From Aptenodytes patagonicus (taxonomy: Eukaryota > Chordata > Aves > Sphenisciformes > Spheniscidae): DNA of 64,000 bases. The DNA lies in contig NC_134954.1 of assembly GCF_965638725.1 (NCBI RefSeq), positions 7,187,001 through 7,251,000 on the forward strand, written 5' to 3'. Position numbers and translations under genes: made by a program. Below, one piece after another: positions 60,921-64,000 of the stretch. Each line of letters opens with the position of its first letter. Positions within the stretch are counted from its first letter, which is position 1. Under the pieces are notes generated by a model. The model saw only the letters and a program-made list of their open reading frames with translations. It was not told where the DNA came from and ran no database searches.

Positions 60921-63900
60921 TCCTTCTAGAATATCTTTTAGATTATCCGTAACTAACTGCATTATGCAAACTTCAGTCAAACTAGGACCCCTGTCTCAGC
61001 TGTGAGTGGTCAGCAATGATTCTGGAATAAATGGCTATAAAGTAATATGACCTATAAATCATCCAAAACAGAAATTGTTTGTTCTATTTTGTTAAGTACA
61101 ATTATTATGCTGAATGAATTATATTTTGAGAAAAAGATAAACAAAATATTTTAAAAGGTCTGGGAAAAAGACTGCAAAAACATATTAACGAGAAAGATAT
61201 TAGTGTCACGATATAACAGAAAATTTGCTGGCTGATATGTGAAGCAGAATAATTTGTTTTTCTTCACAACAGTTTTGACTCATGATACTGACGGTAACAG
61301 AAACATATCTACAAAGTCAGTGCAACTTAGAAGTTATGTAAATCCAAATTTTAACTTGTCTCGGAAAATGTCCTGGGAAAAATCTGTATCATTTTTAAGA
61401 AGCAAGCAAAAAAGATAATGTTGCTTGTACATCTGGGGTGGCATTTGAAGGTTTCTAGAAGTGCTTTGTTGGCTGAGAGCTGAAAATTTGGAATCTGTGA
61501 AGCCAGAGTGTGTAATACAATGCTACCATTTGTGGAAACTCTGTTTGTGTGTTATCAGATATTCCCAAAGGGCTCCTGGGTATAAAGTTTAAAGTTAAAT
61601 AGTGAGTCGATGTAAAAGCAATTTAGTGTTTAAAACTGTGGAACGAGGAACAAAAGCTGTCAAATGGCCAAGATAAATGCAGCTCCCTTTTGGTAGTCAT
61701 TTTCAGGCGTATTCTAGGATTTTGTATACTGTCTTCAACCCGTAATTTATAAGATGCAGTTTAATTGTCTTTGTCTTCCATTGTGGACCTATGCAACTAA
61801 AAGATCTTTGCTTCCAGGCAGTGTGTAGAATTTACTACAGTCAAATTAATGACTCAGGCAACATTAAAGACTCTATAGCATTATAATGCTTTGTATATCA
61901 AGAACACTCTATTATTAGTCAGCACAGTTTGTATTTAAGCTTTCTGAAATTACTTTATTCTCAGGAGAAACCGTTTTACAATGGAAGCCTGATTTTTCAG
62001 TAACCAGGCCTACCAGTGTGTACCTAGTAAACCTAGCATAATTAATGCAATGTAGTTTACAAAGATGATACACACATACATTGTCAGGCATATGGTGAAG
62101 GTATGAAATTATATACACTCATTTTATTGTACTCAGACATTTCTGAAAGTACAGTCATTCTCTGCAAAACCTGATCAATGAAACGGAGGCTCTCTTGCCA
62201 CCATCTCAAATTTATAATCTTAAAAATAAGCAAGCACTAGGAACAGCACTGCAACCCCCAGCTACCCACAAATGGCAGCTTGTCTACTTGAAAGGCTAGT
62301 TAAAAGGGTTGAATTCTGTACAGAGTCTTGATGTTACCTGTTAGCATTCATCAGCAACAACTAGATAAACACAGCATAGTTACTGGGAAAGTGAATACAA
62401 ATCACCTCCGCTAGAGAAGGCTAGTCATTAGACCTCAGAAGTAAGGAACAGAACTACTTTTATACTGATTTCCCTTTTATCTTTTTTTCTTTCCTTTGAG
62501 GAAGGAAAAATGAGAGAAGACCACATTCAGTAAACGTGGAACTAAATTTGCAGTGACTGTTAACTGTAAAAAAGCAACCAGCTCTTGTCCCGTGCTGTCA
62601 AATGTGTATAGTATGTTTTACTGTTGTCAGTATAAACAACTGCCTGCTCAAGTTCATTAAAAATAGGTTTAAAGCCTCACGTAAACCTTCTGTTTCTCAC
62701 ATGCAGAATCTTAAATGAATCTTGAAGAATCCTGCTGAAATCTTGATCATTCATTTCTTAGCAGCTGAACAGCTGTTGACTGATGGCTGCTGGAAGCTCT
62801 GTGATGAATGGTAAATGGCTTGGATTAAGAACTGGCTAAAAAATTACAAGGCATAAGGAAAAATAAACAGCCAAGTCTTTATTAACACCAAGGGAAACAG
62901 TGCAGATTGCCCAGAGATAGCTGTGGAGGTTGCCAGAGTCCCATATAGCTATCAGTAACCTCTGTGGGCTTTTCCACTTGAAGGATGGCAAAGTGGTGAA
63001 AGTTACCCATAGTTTGAGAGCTTTTTGGCTGGGGAAAATCCAAAGGTTTTGCTCCCACAGAATCTGAACACCAAATCTGTAATTTAAATCTGTGGTTTAA
63101 TCTGAGATGTATCTGATTTTCATCCATAATCAAGCAACAGAAATGCAAGTGCCTTTTGTCTTTTCTGCATCCATTATCCATAAGGAAACTGAGAAGGGCC
63201 AATCTTATGGAAAATTATCTTGCAAACTATGGAGATGGACTTGTAACTAAAGCACGGTAATCTCCGCGGTCTCTTATTCAGCCCAGGCCAGAGGATATAG
63301 CTCCTCTGATGCACCGCTTTCCTACCTCGGGCACAAGAACAAACATAATATTTATGTTTAGCAGTGGCTGACAGCATTGATGCTTGTGGCTGCACTGCCG
63401 TTATCTTTAGACTTTGTAGCAGAAATGACCTACCTAATATCCCAGACATCCTTTCCTTAAGGGTAGGGTAGACCTGGATGTCTCTGAAATAAAATGATCA
63501 CATGTATTATCTAATTCTGCAGGCAGCTGGAGGGAGTAAATTTGTACCTCCCAAAACGTTCTCCTCTATGTAGACTGAACTATGTTGACAGGAACCACTA
63601 AAAGCTACAATGTGATGCAGTTATTGCTCAGCTGTGTGAAGTAACATCACAAAATGCTTTAGAACGGCAAGTGAAATACATAGTTAAAATTTTAGAGGAA
63701 ATGCTTACTTCAAATGTAACATACTTAGAGACTTAGCTAAACTTTGATTTTTCATTGTAAAATATGCTCTAAAATCTTTAATAACTTCAAAGGTTGAGGG
63801 CTTCAGTTTTACAGTAGCAAAATGCCGACTGAGCCTTTTCTCAGGACGAGTTCAAAAGCAAGAGCACAACTTGCTTTGATCAGAGACATCTTCTTAATTA

Positions 63901-64000
63901 TATTATGGTTCTAGCAAAGTCTGCACTGCCTTGATAACTGCAACTGGCAAATTTTACCCTTCCACTCCTCCATCATACTATATAAAATAATCACTTTCCA

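Larger units (their letters stand above)
57580..64000. other. Gene desert, part 3
   Basis: About 6.4 kb of AT-rich non-coding DNA with few CpGs. The longest open frame is 106 codons (62882-63202, - strand) and is not recognised. It contains an A-run (57760-57774) and stretches resembling very old amniote repeats (about 59800-59890, 60475-60920). Confidence 0.65.

Noticed and set aside
1..64000. CRISPR arrays, bacterial operons, tRNA or rRNA genes, numts
   Set aside because: No regularly spaced repeats, no bacterial-style gene packing and no recognisable RNA gene or mitochondrial sequence on reading both strands; the window is vertebrate nuclear DNA.

Overview
The window is vertebrate nuclear DNA and almost certainly from a bird. 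It carries one split protein-coding gene with vertebrate splice sites and a CpG-island promoter. It also holds two CR1 LINE copies ending in the CR1 3' octamer repeats that dominate avian genomes. The longer CR1 copy resembles lineages common in Neoaves, so a non-galliform bird is my guess; the species cannot be fixed from sequence alone.

The gene is DIPK2A (C3orf58, DIA1, HASF) on the + strand. It has three coding exons (6253-6906, 20788-21091, 23795-24126) that join without frameshift into a 429-residue FAM69/DIPK-family secretory-pathway kinase-like protein. Exon 1 sits inside a strong CpG island (about 5.15-7.2 kb). Its ATG is the first ATG in over 1.1 kb of leader and promoter. The promoter holds GC boxes, a CLEAR-like E-box, G-quadruplex-prone tracts on both strands and a GGCCC repeat just before the start codon. 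Intron 1 is 13.9 kb and intron 2 is 2.7 kb. The 3' UTR probably runs to a poly(A) signal at 26709.

Region by region: 1-5.1 kb is upstream intergenic DNA; 5.1-26.7 kb is DIPK2A; 26.7-64 kb is a gene desert. The desert contains (i) a 5'-truncated CR1 reverse-transcriptase fragment (+, about 45.37-46.65 kb), (ii) a 3.4-kb CR1 copy (-, about 54.15-57.57 kb) keeping the end of ORF1 (SGNH-esterase-like) and nearly all of ORF2 (endonuclease plus RT) with two stops and one frameshift, (iii) simple repeats, (iv) two CpG-richer patches (about 30.9-31.3 and 42.5-43.1 kb), and (v) traces of very old amniote repeats. No rRNA, tRNA, CRISPR or bacterial-type operon was seen.

I found no convincing new biological system. 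The observations most worth following are the promoter architecture of DIPK2A, a triple TAATTA cluster in intron 2, the CpG-rich desert patches and the well-preserved CR1 copy.
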